Shown piece after piece: positions 53,131 to 61,850 of a DNA stretch of 64,000 nt; position 1 is the stretch's first letter; every line of letters begins with the position of its first letter. Both the position numbers and the translations under genes were made by a program. The notes under the pieces were generated by a model, which ran no database searches, was not told the origin of the DNA, and was given only the letters and a program-made list of their open reading frames with translations. Origin of the DNA: Pseudoalteromonas luteoviolacea (lineage in GTDB: Bacteria; Pseudomonadota; Gammaproteobacteria; Enterobacterales; Alteromonadaceae); NCBI RefSeq assembly GCF_001750165.1, contig NZ_CP015411.1, positions 1,702,001-1,766,000 on the forward strand. The letters run 5' to 3'.

Positions 53131-54390
53131 TTAAGAAGACACCCAACTTAAATTTGGCAAAAAACTGAGTGTCGCCTATCTTTAAATAACGGTTAAAAGT
53201 TAGGCGTTAAAATCATGGCAACAGCGCGAAGTCGGCAAGTTAGCTTGGTGGATACCAAGTATTATCACTGCATATCAAGATGCGTCAGGCGCGCGTTTTT
53301 GTGCGGAGAAGATAAAGTAACGGGTAAGTCTTATGAGCATCGAAGAGGGTGGGTTGAAGAGAAGCTACTACAACTTGCTAAGGTGTTTTGCATTGATGTA
53401 TGTGCTTATGCGGTGATGAGTAATCATACGCATATTGTTTTGTATGTAGATGATAAAAAAGCAAAAAGATTAAACGATAAAGCCATTCTAATTCGCTGGC
53501 ACAAGCAGTTCAAAGGCACTTGGTTGACGCATAAGTTTATCAATGGCGAGTCACTGACTAACTCAGAGCGTTGTTTACTGTCAGAGTTAATAGACAAATA
53601 CCGAACACGACTAGCGGATATCAGCTGGTTTATGCGAACGCTCAACGAAGATATTGCGCGTAAAGCCAATAAAGAAGATGGTTGCACAGGCCGCTTTTGG
53701 GAGGGGCGTTTTAAATCACAGGCCTTGTTAGATGAAGCCGCGTTGGCAGCGTGCTTAGCATATGTTGATTTAAACCCAATCAGAGCAAAAATGGCAGATA
53801 CTCCTGAAGAATCAGACCACACCAGCATTAAAAAGCGCATTGAAACAGCAAAAGTAGGTAAACAACCTAAGTCACTCATGCGTTTTGCAGGCAACCCAAG
53901 AAAACACATGCCAAAAGGGTTACCGTTTGAATTTAAATATTATTTAGAGCTCGTTGATTTGACAGGGCGTTGTATTCGTGAAGACAAACGCGGATTTATT
54001 ACAGACGCTCAACCAATCTTAACCAGACTTAATATCCAACCAGAGAATTGGTTAAAGCTCACCACTCAGTTTACCAAGGTGTTCAAAGGTTCAGTGGGTA
54101 GGCCTGATGCGAAACAAAAGTATTGCGAGCACTTAAAACTAAAACGACGAGGCAATCTCACTCAGTGTAGTGAATTGCTCGCTTAGTCCTTCATATACAT
54201 TAACACGCCAATTTCAACGTGACTTTTAAAAGTTACGTGGTTAGTCATGTCTGAAATCCCGACAAAGTTATCAAGTTAAGCAATTTATCAAAGGCTCAAA
54301 GCGAATTGAGCAACTTTTAGTAGTTTGTTTCTGCTTTGAAACATGTCGAGGGGTGGTTGTGGTATAAATACAGTTGGGTGTCAATTCATT
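53131..54390 (+). mobile_element. Complete RAYT element 2, variant ends
   Basis: Left end AAGACACCCAACTTAAATTT and right end CAGTTGGGTGTCAATTCATT share ACACCCAACT rather than the ACACCCATCT of elements 1 and 3. The 3' non-coding part is a diverged relative of theirs. An alternative leader hairpin (CGCCTA...CTTTAA against TTAAAAG...TAGGCG) precedes the start codon. Confidence 0.8.
53215..54186 (+). CDS. REP-associated tyrosine transposase (RAYT), copy 2
   Basis: 323 residues starting MATARSRQVSLVDTKYYHCI. All blocks of copy 1 are kept (SNHTHIVLYVDD, GRFWEGRFKSQALLDEAALA, AYVDLNPIRA), and differences are mostly conservative, but the DNA differs at many synonymous sites, so this is an older sister than copies 1 and 3. 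Its element has its own end type, which may reflect a matched change in recognition. Confidence 0.9.
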   Translation: MATARSRQVSLVDTKYYHCISRCVRRAFLCGEDKVTGKSYEHRRGWVEEKLLQLAKVFCIDVCAYAVMSNHTHIVLYVDDKKAKRLNDKAILIRWHKQFKGTWLTHKFINGESLTNSERCLLSELIDKYRTRLADISWFMRTLNEDIARKANKEDGCTGRFWEGRFKSQALLDEAALAACLAYVDLNPIRAKMADTPEESDHTSIKKRIETAKVGKQPKSLMRFAGNPRKHMPKGLPFEFKYYLELVDLTGRCIREDKRGFITDAQPILTRLNIQPENWLKLTTQFTKVFKGSVGRPDAKQKYCEHLKLKRRGNLTQCSELLA

Positions 54391-54510
54391 TACCATTCTT
54401 CAATTCGTTACTATGATGCTTCTACGATGTCACCAGAAACCATGATAGTTAATAAAGGTCTTAGATTTGGTGTTTCTAAAGGAAAAGAGTTATGTACAAA
54501 TTGTTTTTAA
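54385..54510 (+). pseudogene. C-terminal remnant of an RHS tip
   Basis: An open stretch of 41 codons (FIYHSSIRYYDASTMSPETM onwards, ending in LCTNCF) begins exactly at the right end of RAYT element 2 and overlaps the next gene's start by 19 bases. Position and overlap mark it as the last part of a toxin domain severed by the element. It has no start codon. Confidence 0.5.
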
Positions 54511-54704
54511 TGGTTTTTCTATCTATATCAATGAGCTGTCAATCAGGTAGCAGTCTTGAAAAGATACAGAGTGGGCCAAATGATTTATTAAATTTAATAT
54601 ATGAAGGTGCTGATAGTGATATTGGTTTATCAAGCCCTCATAGGTTTTCTGTAAAAAAAATCGAAAACAAGGATGTATCATTTCATACTTTAAATAACAA
54701 ATAA
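54492..54704 (+). CDS. Truncated immunity-type lipoprotein
   Basis: 70 codons. The signal MYKLFLMVFLSISMSCQSGS ends in a lipobox with Cys at residue 16, so the product would be a lipoprotein. The last codons come from a REP left end (LNNK), so its native C-terminus is missing. Overlap with the toxin remnant upstream supports an immunity role before truncation. Confidence 0.6.
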   Translation: MYKLFLMVFLSISMSCQSGSSLEKIQSGPNDLLNLIYEGADSDIGLSSPHRFSVKKIENKDVSFHTLNNK

Positions 54705-56005
54705 ACATGACACCCATCTTAATTTGGGGATAGGGAAAATACATGTGACACCCATTCCAATTTGGGGGTAGTGTAAGAAGCCGTCTATGCTTTAATGAAT
54801 GTTAAAGTATGGATGGCTTTTTTATGGCAATTGCAAGGAAGAGACAAGTTAGCTTGGTGGATACCAAGTACTATCATTGCATATCACGCTGCGTAAGACG
54901 TGCGTTTTTATGTGGAGAAGATAAGGTAACAGGTAAGTCGTTTGAGCATCGAAGAGAGTGGGTTGAAGAGAAGTTATTGCAGCTAGCTAAGGTGTTTTGT
55001 ATTGATATTTGCGCATATGCAGTGATGAGTAACCATACCCATATTGTTTTGTATGTTGATGATAAAAAAGCAAAACGTCTTAATGATAAAGCTATTTTGA
55101 TTCGCTGGCATAAACAGTTTAAAGGGACTTGGCTGACACATAAGTTTGTCAGTGGCGAGTCACTGAGCAATTCAGAGCGTTGTTTGTTGTCAGAGTTGGT
55201 AGACGAATACAGAAAACGCCTAGCGGATATCAGCTGGTTTATGCGAACGCTTAACGAAGATATAGCACGTAAAGCCAATAAGGAGGATGGTTGCACAGGC
55301 CGTTTTTGGGAAGGGCGGTTTAAATCACAAGCCTTGTTAGATGAAGCCGCTTTAGCAGCATGTTTAGCGTATGTGGATTTGAATCCTGTTAGAGCCAAAA
55401 TGGTTAAGACCCCAGAAGAGTCAGACCATACCAGCATTAAAAAACGTATTGAAGCAGCAAAAGTGGGTAAACAACCCAAGTCTTTACTGCGTTTTGCAGG
55501 TAACCCAAGAAAACACATGCCAAAAGGCTTACCATTTGAATTCAAGTATTATGTTGAGCTGGTTGATTTAACAGGTCGACGTATTCGTGAAGACAAACGC
55601 GGATTTATTACAGATTCTCAACCAATCTTAGCAAGGCTGAATATCCAACCAGAGAATTGGTTAAAGCTTACTACCCAGTTTACGAGCGTGTTTAAAGGGT
55701 CAGTGGGCAGGCCAGATGCAAAGCAAAAATACTGTGAACACCTAAAGTTAAAGCGACGAGGCAATTTAACGCAGTGTAGTGAATTACTCGCTTAGTCTTT
55801 AATATACATTAACACCCCAATTTCAACGTAGCTTGTAAAAGCTATGCGCTTAGTCATGTCTAAAATCCCTGCAAAAATAACAACCTCAAAGTAAAGCACC
55901 TCTATAGCTTAAGTGAATTAAACACTTTTGAGTGGTTTGTTTATGTTTTGAGATTCACAGTGGGGAGTTGTGGTATAAATAGAGATGGGTGTCATGTTTA
56001 ATTTT
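54699..56005 (+). mobile_element. Complete RAYT element 3 with a doubled left end
   Basis: A short left end at 54,699 (cut after GGGGATA) is followed at about 54,734 by a second one (ATACATGTGACACCCATTCC) that continues into the leader hairpin and gene; the same GGGAAAATACATG joint occurs at 53,023 after a different truncation point. The right end, ATGGGTGTCATGTTTAATTT, is that of element 1. Confidence 0.82.
54824..55795 (+). CDS. REP-associated tyrosine transposase (RAYT), copy 3
   Basis: 323 residues from ATG 54824, almost the same protein as copy 1; from about 55,300 to the element end the DNA is nearly identical to copy 1, while the 5' half differs more, which suggests gene conversion between copies. 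The catalytic HTH pair (SNHTHIVL) and downstream blocks are intact, so it is probably active. Confidence 0.9.
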   Translation: MAIARKRQVSLVDTKYYHCISRCVRRAFLCGEDKVTGKSFEHRREWVEEKLLQLAKVFCIDICAYAVMSNHTHIVLYVDDKKAKRLNDKAILIRWHKQFKGTWLTHKFVSGESLSNSERCLLSELVDEYRKRLADISWFMRTLNEDIARKANKEDGCTGRFWEGRFKSQALLDEAALAACLAYVDLNPVRAKMVKTPEESDHTSIKKRIEAAKVGKQPKSLLRFAGNPRKHMPKGLPFEFKYYVELVDLTGRRIREDKRGFITDSQPILARLNIQPENWLKLTTQFTSVFKGSVGRPDAKQKYCEHLKLKRRGNLTQCSELLA

Positions 56006-56377
56006 TGTGGTCCAGATTATACTTTAGGAAATAAAGTATGGGAGCTGAAGCCAATTAGCTACTCCAGTGGCCCTTTGAATGTCCTTGCTGAAAACCAATT
56101 GTCAAGTTATACATCAGGCGGATCCCCATTTGTTGCTGGTACGGGTGTTGAACTCCTTGGTACAGACTTAATGGGAGCCGGAGCAATGTTTTTTGAAGAT
56201 GCATACTATGAAATAGTTTTGTATGCGAATGACCACAGTGGGGTATTCTATTATGATGCACATAAGATGACAGCGCAAAATTTGTTGAACTATCAGAGAG
56301 CAGTTGATAAAACTGTTCCTGCTATCAACAGTGGCAGTAACCAAAGTAGTATCCGATCTTGCCCTGTTATTAATTGA
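55985..56377 (+). pseudogene. RHS tip fragment, restriction-endonuclease-like toxin
   Basis: 130 codons; the first seven belong to the RAYT right end (MGVMFNF). From 56,006 the sequence GNKVWELKPISYSSGPLNVL, then AENQLSSY, shows Glu-x-Lys-Pro followed by a Gln-x-x-x-Tyr helix, the core of several PD-(D/E)xK toxin families found at RHS tips. The upstream part of the domain and any pre-toxin are missing, so it is a severed C-terminal piece. The next gene is 190 bases on. Confidence 0.62.
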
Positions 56378-56566
56378 AAATTATAAAAGCTTTGGAAGGA
56401 TAGTATGGTTTAGTTACATAACTTTATTATCCTTCACTATTTTTTAGCTAGTACTTAAATTTTAAGGGTTGAAGGATAATCAATAATATGACTGTAAATT
56501 TCAGTCGAGTAATAAATGTTTTTTCTTTTAGCCTTGATATTATTTAGAATGAAAGTGGGTATGTGA

Positions 56567-57448
56567 ATGAATTTGAATAACCTCCTATATTATCACCATA
56601 AATTATCAGATTTTTTTTTGCCATTAATTGATGATGCAAAGGCAAGAAAAAACCAACTTCTAGAGCGTGGAATATCTAGCTACATGTTGCTAGATGATGC
56701 CTATAAATACCTTATTGATGACTTTAAACTGGATGAGAGTGCTCATCAAAAATACAAAATAGAGGATACTAAAGTTAGAGCATCTATGGGAGGATATACC
56801 TCTCCTTTCATTAATGAGCTAGAACTACGCTGTAAAGATAAGTATAAAGAAAGTAAAGATCCATTAGATCTAGTCTCTTCTGAATTACAAAAGAAAATTC
56901 GTTCTATTAGCCAGAGTGAACACTATACTGACTGGTATCAAAAAACATTAATAGATTATGAGGAAATGCTTCACAGAAGCGGAGTAGTTTTCTTAGAAGG
57001 GTATGATAAGAAATTTTGTAAAGATAATATAATAAAGTTGCTCTCTGAAACTCGACTTGAAGCTTATGGGTTTACTTATGATCGAAGCCTATCCAATAAA
57101 AAAGTACATATTATATCAAAGCATCTAACAGATTATTATAAGGTATGTTTGATTTTTCGTGAAAATAAAAATTGCTTCAGAGGAGTTGGTATAACTTCAC
57201 ATTTTGGTATAATAAATAACTCTAATCGGGGGGCAAAAACAAATATACCAAAATCACTAGTTCAGTTTGAATTATGGAATTTCTTTGGGATACTTTCTGC
57301 TCCATTTGTCGAATTGTATAACTATTGTATAGATGAAAGTGATCTTCTTTATATTGTTTATGTTAATCTAATTATGTTCGAAATATTATTTGAAGATATA
57401 AGTGTAAATAAATTAGAGGGTATTGTGCATAATACATTTTCCGTGTGA
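56567..57448 (+). CDS. Unrecognised 293-residue protein, possible immunity
   Basis: A soluble, charged, helix-rich protein without signal peptide or membrane helix. No motif recognised. It is larger than most immunity proteins and is separated from the toxin fragment by 190 bases with no clear operon link, so immunity is only one possibility. Its base composition is clearly lower in GC than the genes left of 30,000, as for other genes of the island. Confidence 0.6.
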   Translation: MNLNNLLYYHHKLSDFFLPLIDDAKARKNQLLERGISSYMLLDDAYKYLIDDFKLDESAHQKYKIEDTKVRASMGGYTSPFINELELRCKDKYKESKDPLDLVSSELQKKIRSISQSEHYTDWYQKTLIDYEEMLHRSGVVFLEGYDKKFCKDNIIKLLSETRLEAYGFTYDRSLSNKKVHIISKHLTDYYKVCLIFRENKNCFRGVGITSHFGIINNSNRGAKTNIPKSLVQFELWNFFGILSAPFVELYNYCIDESDLLYIVYVNLIMFEILFEDISVNKLEGIVHNTFSV

Positions 57449-57505
57449 GATGTAGTATAGAAGGTTTAAATAATTCAAAGTGCTAGTTTGAGTTGGACCG
57501 CTCAG

Positions 57506-58098
57506 TTTTGATTAATGAATATCAGCACATCATTTATCAGAAATTATTAACGGTTCCAAAAACATACTTGATTTCATATGGAGGGCATCTTTATTCTGTA
57601 CCCCATAAGTATATTGGAAAGCGGGTGGAAATACGCGTGTATGAAAATGGTCGAATGGATATACTCTACCAACATAAACTCGTTACCCAACACCAAGTAA
57701 GCAAGCACACGAGTGGCGCGACGATTGTTCGAGAACATATGCCTATTGCCCACCAAAGGGATGCTGAAAAAACAAAAGAGTTTTTTGTTGCTTGGGGGCA
57801 TGAGATAGGTGCTGCTGCTCAACAGATGACGCTAAAGCAATATGACTTTACCAGAAACACGCGCTCTCGACATATTGGTAAGCGGTGCATAGCGCTTCAG
57901 AAATGCTGTAATAAAGTTGGTGCTGCTGTTTTTGAAAGGGCCTGCGCTTATGCACTGGAAAAGCAACAATATCATCCTACTTACGTCGATATGGTCGCAA
58001 GGGCAAGGCCATGGGAGTTTTTAGCCGAAACAAAACCTGGGTTCAAACACGATAACATTCGTGGACCTGAATACTATGGAGGCTCTTCTCATAGGAAA
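57506..58098 (+). pseudogene. istA: IS21-family IstA transposase, C-terminal fragment
   Basis: About 195 codons match the last part of IstA: HLYSVPHKYIGKRVEIRVYE is the Mu-transposase-like C-terminal barrel, followed by HMPIAHQ and the closing helices with HDNIRGPEYYGG. The catalytic DDE core and N-terminal helix-turn-helix are absent. Its right end is cut by a REP left end with a doubled AAAATAAAC (58,096-58,113). No istB is present. Confidence 0.8.
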
Positions 58099-58104
58099 AT
58101 AAAC

Positions 58105-58351
58105 AAAATAAACATGACACCCATCTTAATTTGGGGATAGTGTAAGAAGCCGTCTATGCTTTAATGAATGTTAAAGTATGGATGGCTTTTTTTATGGCAA
58201 TTGCAAGGAAGAGACAGGTTAGCTTGGTGGATACCAAGTATTATCACTGTATATCACGATGCGTAAGACGCGCATTTTTATGCGGAGAAGATAAAGCAAC
58301 GGGTAAGTCATTCGAGCATCGAAGAGAGTGGGTTGAAGAGAAGTTATTACA
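58105..58351 (+). pseudogene. RAYT 5' fragment A
   Basis: Left end, leader hairpin and the first 53 or so codons (ATG 58194, MAIARKRQVSLVDTKYYHCI) of a RAYT gene, broken at GAAGTTATTAC where another left end begins. Nearly the same break point occurs in the fragment ending at 63,820. Confidence 0.85.
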
Positions 58352-58352
58352 A

Positions 58353-58503
58353 AAATATAAATGACACCCATCTTAATTTGGGGATAGTGTAAGAAGCCGT
58401 CTATGCTTTAATGACTGTTAAAGTATGGATGGCTTTTTTTATGGCAATTGCAAGGAAGAGACAAGTTAGCTTGGTGGATACCAAGTACTATCACTGCATA
58501 TAA
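58353..58503 (+). pseudogene. RAYT 5' fragment B
   Basis: A left end with the AAATATAAATG leader but an element-1 type body, then hairpin and 20 codons of RAYT (ATG 58441), broken after CACTGCATA. A perfect tandem 14-mer, ATAAAAAAATAAAC, fills 58,500-58,527 before the next REP end. Confidence 0.85.
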
Positions 58504-58547
58504 AAAAATAAACATAAAAAAATAAACATGACACCCACCTCAATTTG

Positions 58548-60161
58548 ATACCTACAATGGGTTTGGTGAATTAATAGAGCAAGAAGACGCTAACGGAAAT
58601 GTTCATCTATTTGATTACGATGAAGTTGGTCGTAAAACATCTCACAAAGTCAACGCGGTTAATGTTGCTACATGGGTGTTCGATAACACGAAAAAGCATC
58701 GCTTAGCCTATGAATATACGAGTGATTGGTCAAAAAGTTATATTTACGATGAGTTTGGGCGGGGCGTTGCCTCAGTCACAGACTTTGATAGTTCGGCACT
58801 CGATTGTAAGAGTGTGGACCATGTGTCGTATGAACCCTCAAGCAAAGATGTTCGAATATCCGCAACCCTCGCATCCGTGAGTGCCAGTCACTGTGTTGTG
58901 CAGCTGACGACATTTGATGAGTTTGGTCGCGTATTCCAACAGTTTGATGATTATCGTCGCCTTAAGCAGAGAAATGAATACATAGAAGCACAGGGTGTTC
59001 ATTTTACCTATCACGCTGGTCAGGTTGTCAAAAAGCAAGAAGCGCGCGAGGGAAGCAATGGGGCAGTCTATTATCAATTTTCGCAAGAAGATGATGCTGG
59101 GCGTGTGACTCACTACAATAAAGGTCGCTTTGCCATGTCGATTGGTTACAGTGATACCGGCTTTTTGAGCACTTTAAATGTAGGGGGCAGCCATGAGTAT
59201 ATTCAATCACATAGCTATGAATTTGATGGACTGGGTAACCTCACATCCAGCGCATTTACTTTAGATGGTGGGGCAATTGAAGCCACTAGATTTGAATATG
59301 ACTCGCTAAACCGTGTTACAACGGTGGATGGGAGCGTGGCATTTGCTTATGATGCAAACGGTAACCTCACTGCAAAGTCTGGTTGGACGCAGCACTATGA
59401 TGGGGCCAAGCCACATGCGATTTCAAAGCGTGTGAAGGGCAACCAAATAGAAGTGTTTGACTATGACAGCAATGGCAATCAAATCAGCGCGGTGATGACC
59501 AACCATGGCGTGACTGCGTCTCAACGCAGTGTGGCGTACTCTGCACGCAATAAGGCCACGGATATCACAGTCAACGGTGAATTGGTTCAGTTTAGTTATG
59601 ATACCAATAACCGACGCTTTAAACGTGTTGAGCACAATAAAACCATTTACTACGTCGGCGCACTTGAAATCGTCAAAGAGCGTGGTTCAGAGGCTTTATC
59701 TACGCAAACGTATATTCGTCGTAATATAGGTAATGACGCGGTAAAAACGTACCATGAAAATGGCCAAGAGAGTGTGCAATGGTTATTTACAGACCATCAA
59801 GGCTCGGTTGTTGCAGTCGTCAATAACGGTGGCAAGCTGTTAAAGCGCTTTAGCTATGATGTATTTGGCAAGCAGTCAGAAGTACCTGTGCCAAACAACG
59901 AGTTAGACAAACAAAACTGGGCCCTTGAAACAGGTCTGTTTTGGACTGTCGCGAGCAATCAAAGGGCGTATACAGGCCATGAACCGGTCAAGTTTGGTGA
60001 CGATACCCGCATCATTCATATGAATGGTCGGATCTACGATGCAGACACCGGCCGATTTATGCAAACAGACCCGTTTGTGCAAGCGCCAAGTAATTTGCAG
60101 AACTATAACCGATATAGTTATGTGCTGAATAACCCGCTGTCGTTTACGGATCCGAGTGGGT
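58548..60161 (+). repeat. Long near-identical copy of main RHS core (source 40,163-41,776)
   Basis: Begins at the same base as the short copy at 44,838, behind the same REP end (CACCCACCTCAATTTGAT). It follows the main gene with few substitutions through YD repeats and core to DPSGY, where the two diverge. Provides over 1.6 kb of homology for recombination with the main gene. Confidence 0.9.
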
Positions 60162-61276
60162 ACATTTTTAAGCCGCTTAAGAAGGTACGAAGAAATCTTA
60201 TAAGAGCACATGCAAAAGTATACGGCCCAGAAGTAACGAATACGCTAGGGAATCTAGCATCGGCCGCTTGTGGTGGGGCAGTAGGTATTTGTTCAGCATT
60301 TTGGAACTATGAGTTTACGCGCGCAATGGGCGGCTCTTCGTCACAGGCGTTTAAGGCTGGAATAATCGCAGGGGTGACGGCTCAGGCTTTTTATGAAGTT
60401 GGGGAGCATTTTAAAGCGTTAGGTGATTACAATAAATGGCACGTTAATAGTGATATGCTAACAGAGTTTGGTGGTAACTTATTAACAAGCGGCCAAATAG
60501 CTGGCCAAATTTCGGCTCATGCAGTTGTTGGTGGTATTGCGTCTATAGCTAGCGGAGGACAGTTTGGTCATGGGTTTGTGAGTGCAGGTGTAACCAAAGG
60601 TGCTGGCGGTGCATTTTTACCTGGTGGTGGTGGCTTAAAGCTTAATCAAATAGCCAAAGGCACAATTATTTCAGCGGTAATTGGTGGTACAGTATCGCAG
60701 ATAACTGGTGGGAAGTTTGCTAATGGCGCTCGTACTGGGGCAATGCAGTATGTGTTGAATCAGGCGGGTTCGCCTTCTAATTGGAGTCGGGCGAAGAAGT
60801 TTATAGGTCGGTGGTGGTCTATTTTTAAAGCTGAAGCGCAAGTTGTAGGAGGAGCCACTCAAGTAGTTTCAGGTTCACTTATTGGTAAGAGTGTTGCTGG
60901 GGCTCCGTTAGGAGGGTTACTAATAATGCATGGAGCTGGAAATATGCAGGAAGGGTTAATGACAATCGGCGATTTATCCGGATTGTATCCAAATACACCA
61001 GAAAACTTTGCTAAAAGTACTTACATTGAAATCTCACCTGAATATGGTGAATTGGCTTTCTATGCAGCGGATATTGGAATTACGCTGGCTAGTATGAAAT
61101 ATACGCCTGAAATCTTTGCACCATTAGAAGGTGGAGCTATTTATTACCATTCACCTGCCAATTCATTAGAAGCGGTGTCAATATATGGAGCAATGAGTAC
61201 GCCGTTAATGGTTAATGATTTATATTCGATAAAACAAAACCTAGAGAATATAACTAAGTTGAGCAATGGGAATTAA
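58676..61276 (+). CDS. Orphan RHS core with DUF4225-like membrane-active tip
   Basis: 866 codons from a GTG; no convincing start exists, and the frame is open back to a TGA in the REP end at about 58,531, so it is probably a silent cassette. Residues 1-495 copy the main RHS core (YDADTGRFMQTDPFVQAPSN to DPSGY). The tip has a Gly/Ala-rich pre-toxin (MGGSSSQAFKAGIIAGVTAQ, GGKFANGARTGAMQYVLNQ) and then a hydrophobic Gly-rich domain, QVVGGATQVVSGSLIGKSVA, GAPLGGLLIMHGAGNMQEG, resembling DUF4225 tips, which are thought to insert into membranes. The next gene encodes a two-helix membrane protein, consistent with immunity against a pore-former. Confidence 0.78.
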   Translation: MFDNTKKHRLAYEYTSDWSKSYIYDEFGRGVASVTDFDSSALDCKSVDHVSYEPSSKDVRISATLASVSASHCVVQLTTFDEFGRVFQQFDDYRRLKQRNEYIEAQGVHFTYHAGQVVKKQEAREGSNGAVYYQFSQEDDAGRVTHYNKGRFAMSIGYSDTGFLSTLNVGGSHEYIQSHSYEFDGLGNLTSSAFTLDGGAIEATRFEYDSLNRVTTVDGSVAFAYDANGNLTAKSGWTQHYDGAKPHAISKRVKGNQIEVFDYDSNGNQISAVMTNHGVTASQRSVAYSARNKATDITVNGELVQFSYDTNNRRFKRVEHNKTIYYVGALEIVKERGSEALSTQTYIRRNIGNDAVKTYHENGQESVQWLFTDHQGSVVAVVNNGGKLLKRFSYDVFGKQSEVPVPNNELDKQNWALETGLFWTVASNQRAYTGHEPVKFGDDTRIIHMNGRIYDADTGRFMQTDPFVQAPSNLQNYNRYSYVLNNPLSFTDPSGYIFKPLKKVRRNLIRAHAKVYGPEVTNTLGNLASAACGGAVGICSAFWNYEFTRAMGGSSSQAFKAGIIAGVTAQAFYEVGEHFKALGDYNKWHVNSDMLTEFGGNLLTSGQIAGQISAHAVVGGIASIASGGQFGHGFVSAGVTKGAGGAFLPGGGGLKLNQIAKGTIISAVIGGTVSQITGGKFANGARTGAMQYVLNQAGSPSNWSRAKKFIGRWWSIFKAEAQVVGGATQVVSGSLIGKSVAGAPLGGLLIMHGAGNMQEGLMTIGDLSGLYPNTPENFAKSTYIEISPEYGELAFYAADIGITLASMKYTPEIFAPLEGGAIYYHSPANSLEAVSIYGAMSTPLMVNDLYSIKQNLENITKLSNGN

Positions 61277-61277
61277 T

Positions 61278-61523
61278 ATGTACGAAGTTTTTGTAATTTT
61301 GATAGCTGTAATTTTAACTTGTACACATTTTTTCATTAAAATATTATGGAAAAGAAAACGCTATAATTATCTATACCTCATACAGTTTTTTGCATTATTT
61401 TCGAGCTTTTCTATTGCAGAGCATTTTTTCGAAAAACCTGGATTACAGTTTTTTATAGGAACAGCGGGATTTTTTCTTTTTGTTGTTAACCTATTATTAA
61501 TGGTTGCGCGAAGAAAAAGTTGA
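61278..61523 (+). CDS. Two-helix membrane immunity-type protein
   Basis: 81 residues from ATG 61278, one base past the RHS stop; GGGA lies 7 bases ahead. Two or three hydrophobic stretches (FVILIAVILTCTHFFIKILW, LIQFFALFSSFSIAEHF, FFIGTAGFFLFVVNLLLMV) with basic turns. Integral membrane immunity proteins usually protect against pore-forming toxins, matching the tip encoded upstream. Confidence 0.75.
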   Translation: MYEVFVILIAVILTCTHFFIKILWKRKRYNYLYLIQFFALFSSFSIAEHFFEKPGLQFFIGTAGFFLFVVNLLLMVARRKS

Positions 61524-61593
61524 GGAAGTACAAATACCAAATGAAAAATATAGGTGATCCCCATTCTAATTTAAAGAAATAAAAGGCATCAAT

Positions 61594-61850
61594 CCAAAGC
61601 CCCAGCACACTTGCTGGGGCTTTTCTGTTTCTGGTCACGTTTCGCCGATTTTTTGGTCACGCCTATTTGACCTGTGTGGTCGCGTCTATCGACTTGCTGG
61701 TCCATGTGGAACGCTATATACAATTGTATATATCGCTCGATAGGACCAGAAAAGTCAAAGTTGTATGACCATAAAGTCAATTTTTCATGACCAGCTTTAT
61801 CAGTACATAAGACCAGATTAGAAACATTAGTGTAACAAGCTTGGATGAGG
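61594..61850. repeat. Cassette tail T3: terminator plus complete symmetrical TGGTC/GACCA array
   Basis: Terminator GCCCCAGCA-CACT-TGCTGGGGC, then TGGTC at 61,632, 61,654, 61,677 and 61,698 (steps 22, 23, 21), the perfect palindrome TATATACAATTGTATATA at 61,715-61,732, and GACCA at 61,744, 61,767, 61,789 and 61,811 (steps 23, 22, 22). The two arms are almost exactly symmetrical about the palindrome centre. Cut at 61,853 by an A/T-rich REP junction. Confidence 0.85.

Noticed and set aside
57493..58140. IstA-like frame as a complete 215-residue gene
   Set aside because: It contains only the C-terminal part of IstA, and its last residues come from a REP left end.
44838..60161. Assembly artefact explaining the repeated RHS core copies
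   Set aside because: The copies have different lengths, different flanks and shared private substitutions, which mis-assembly would not create, although long-read confirmation would be sensible.
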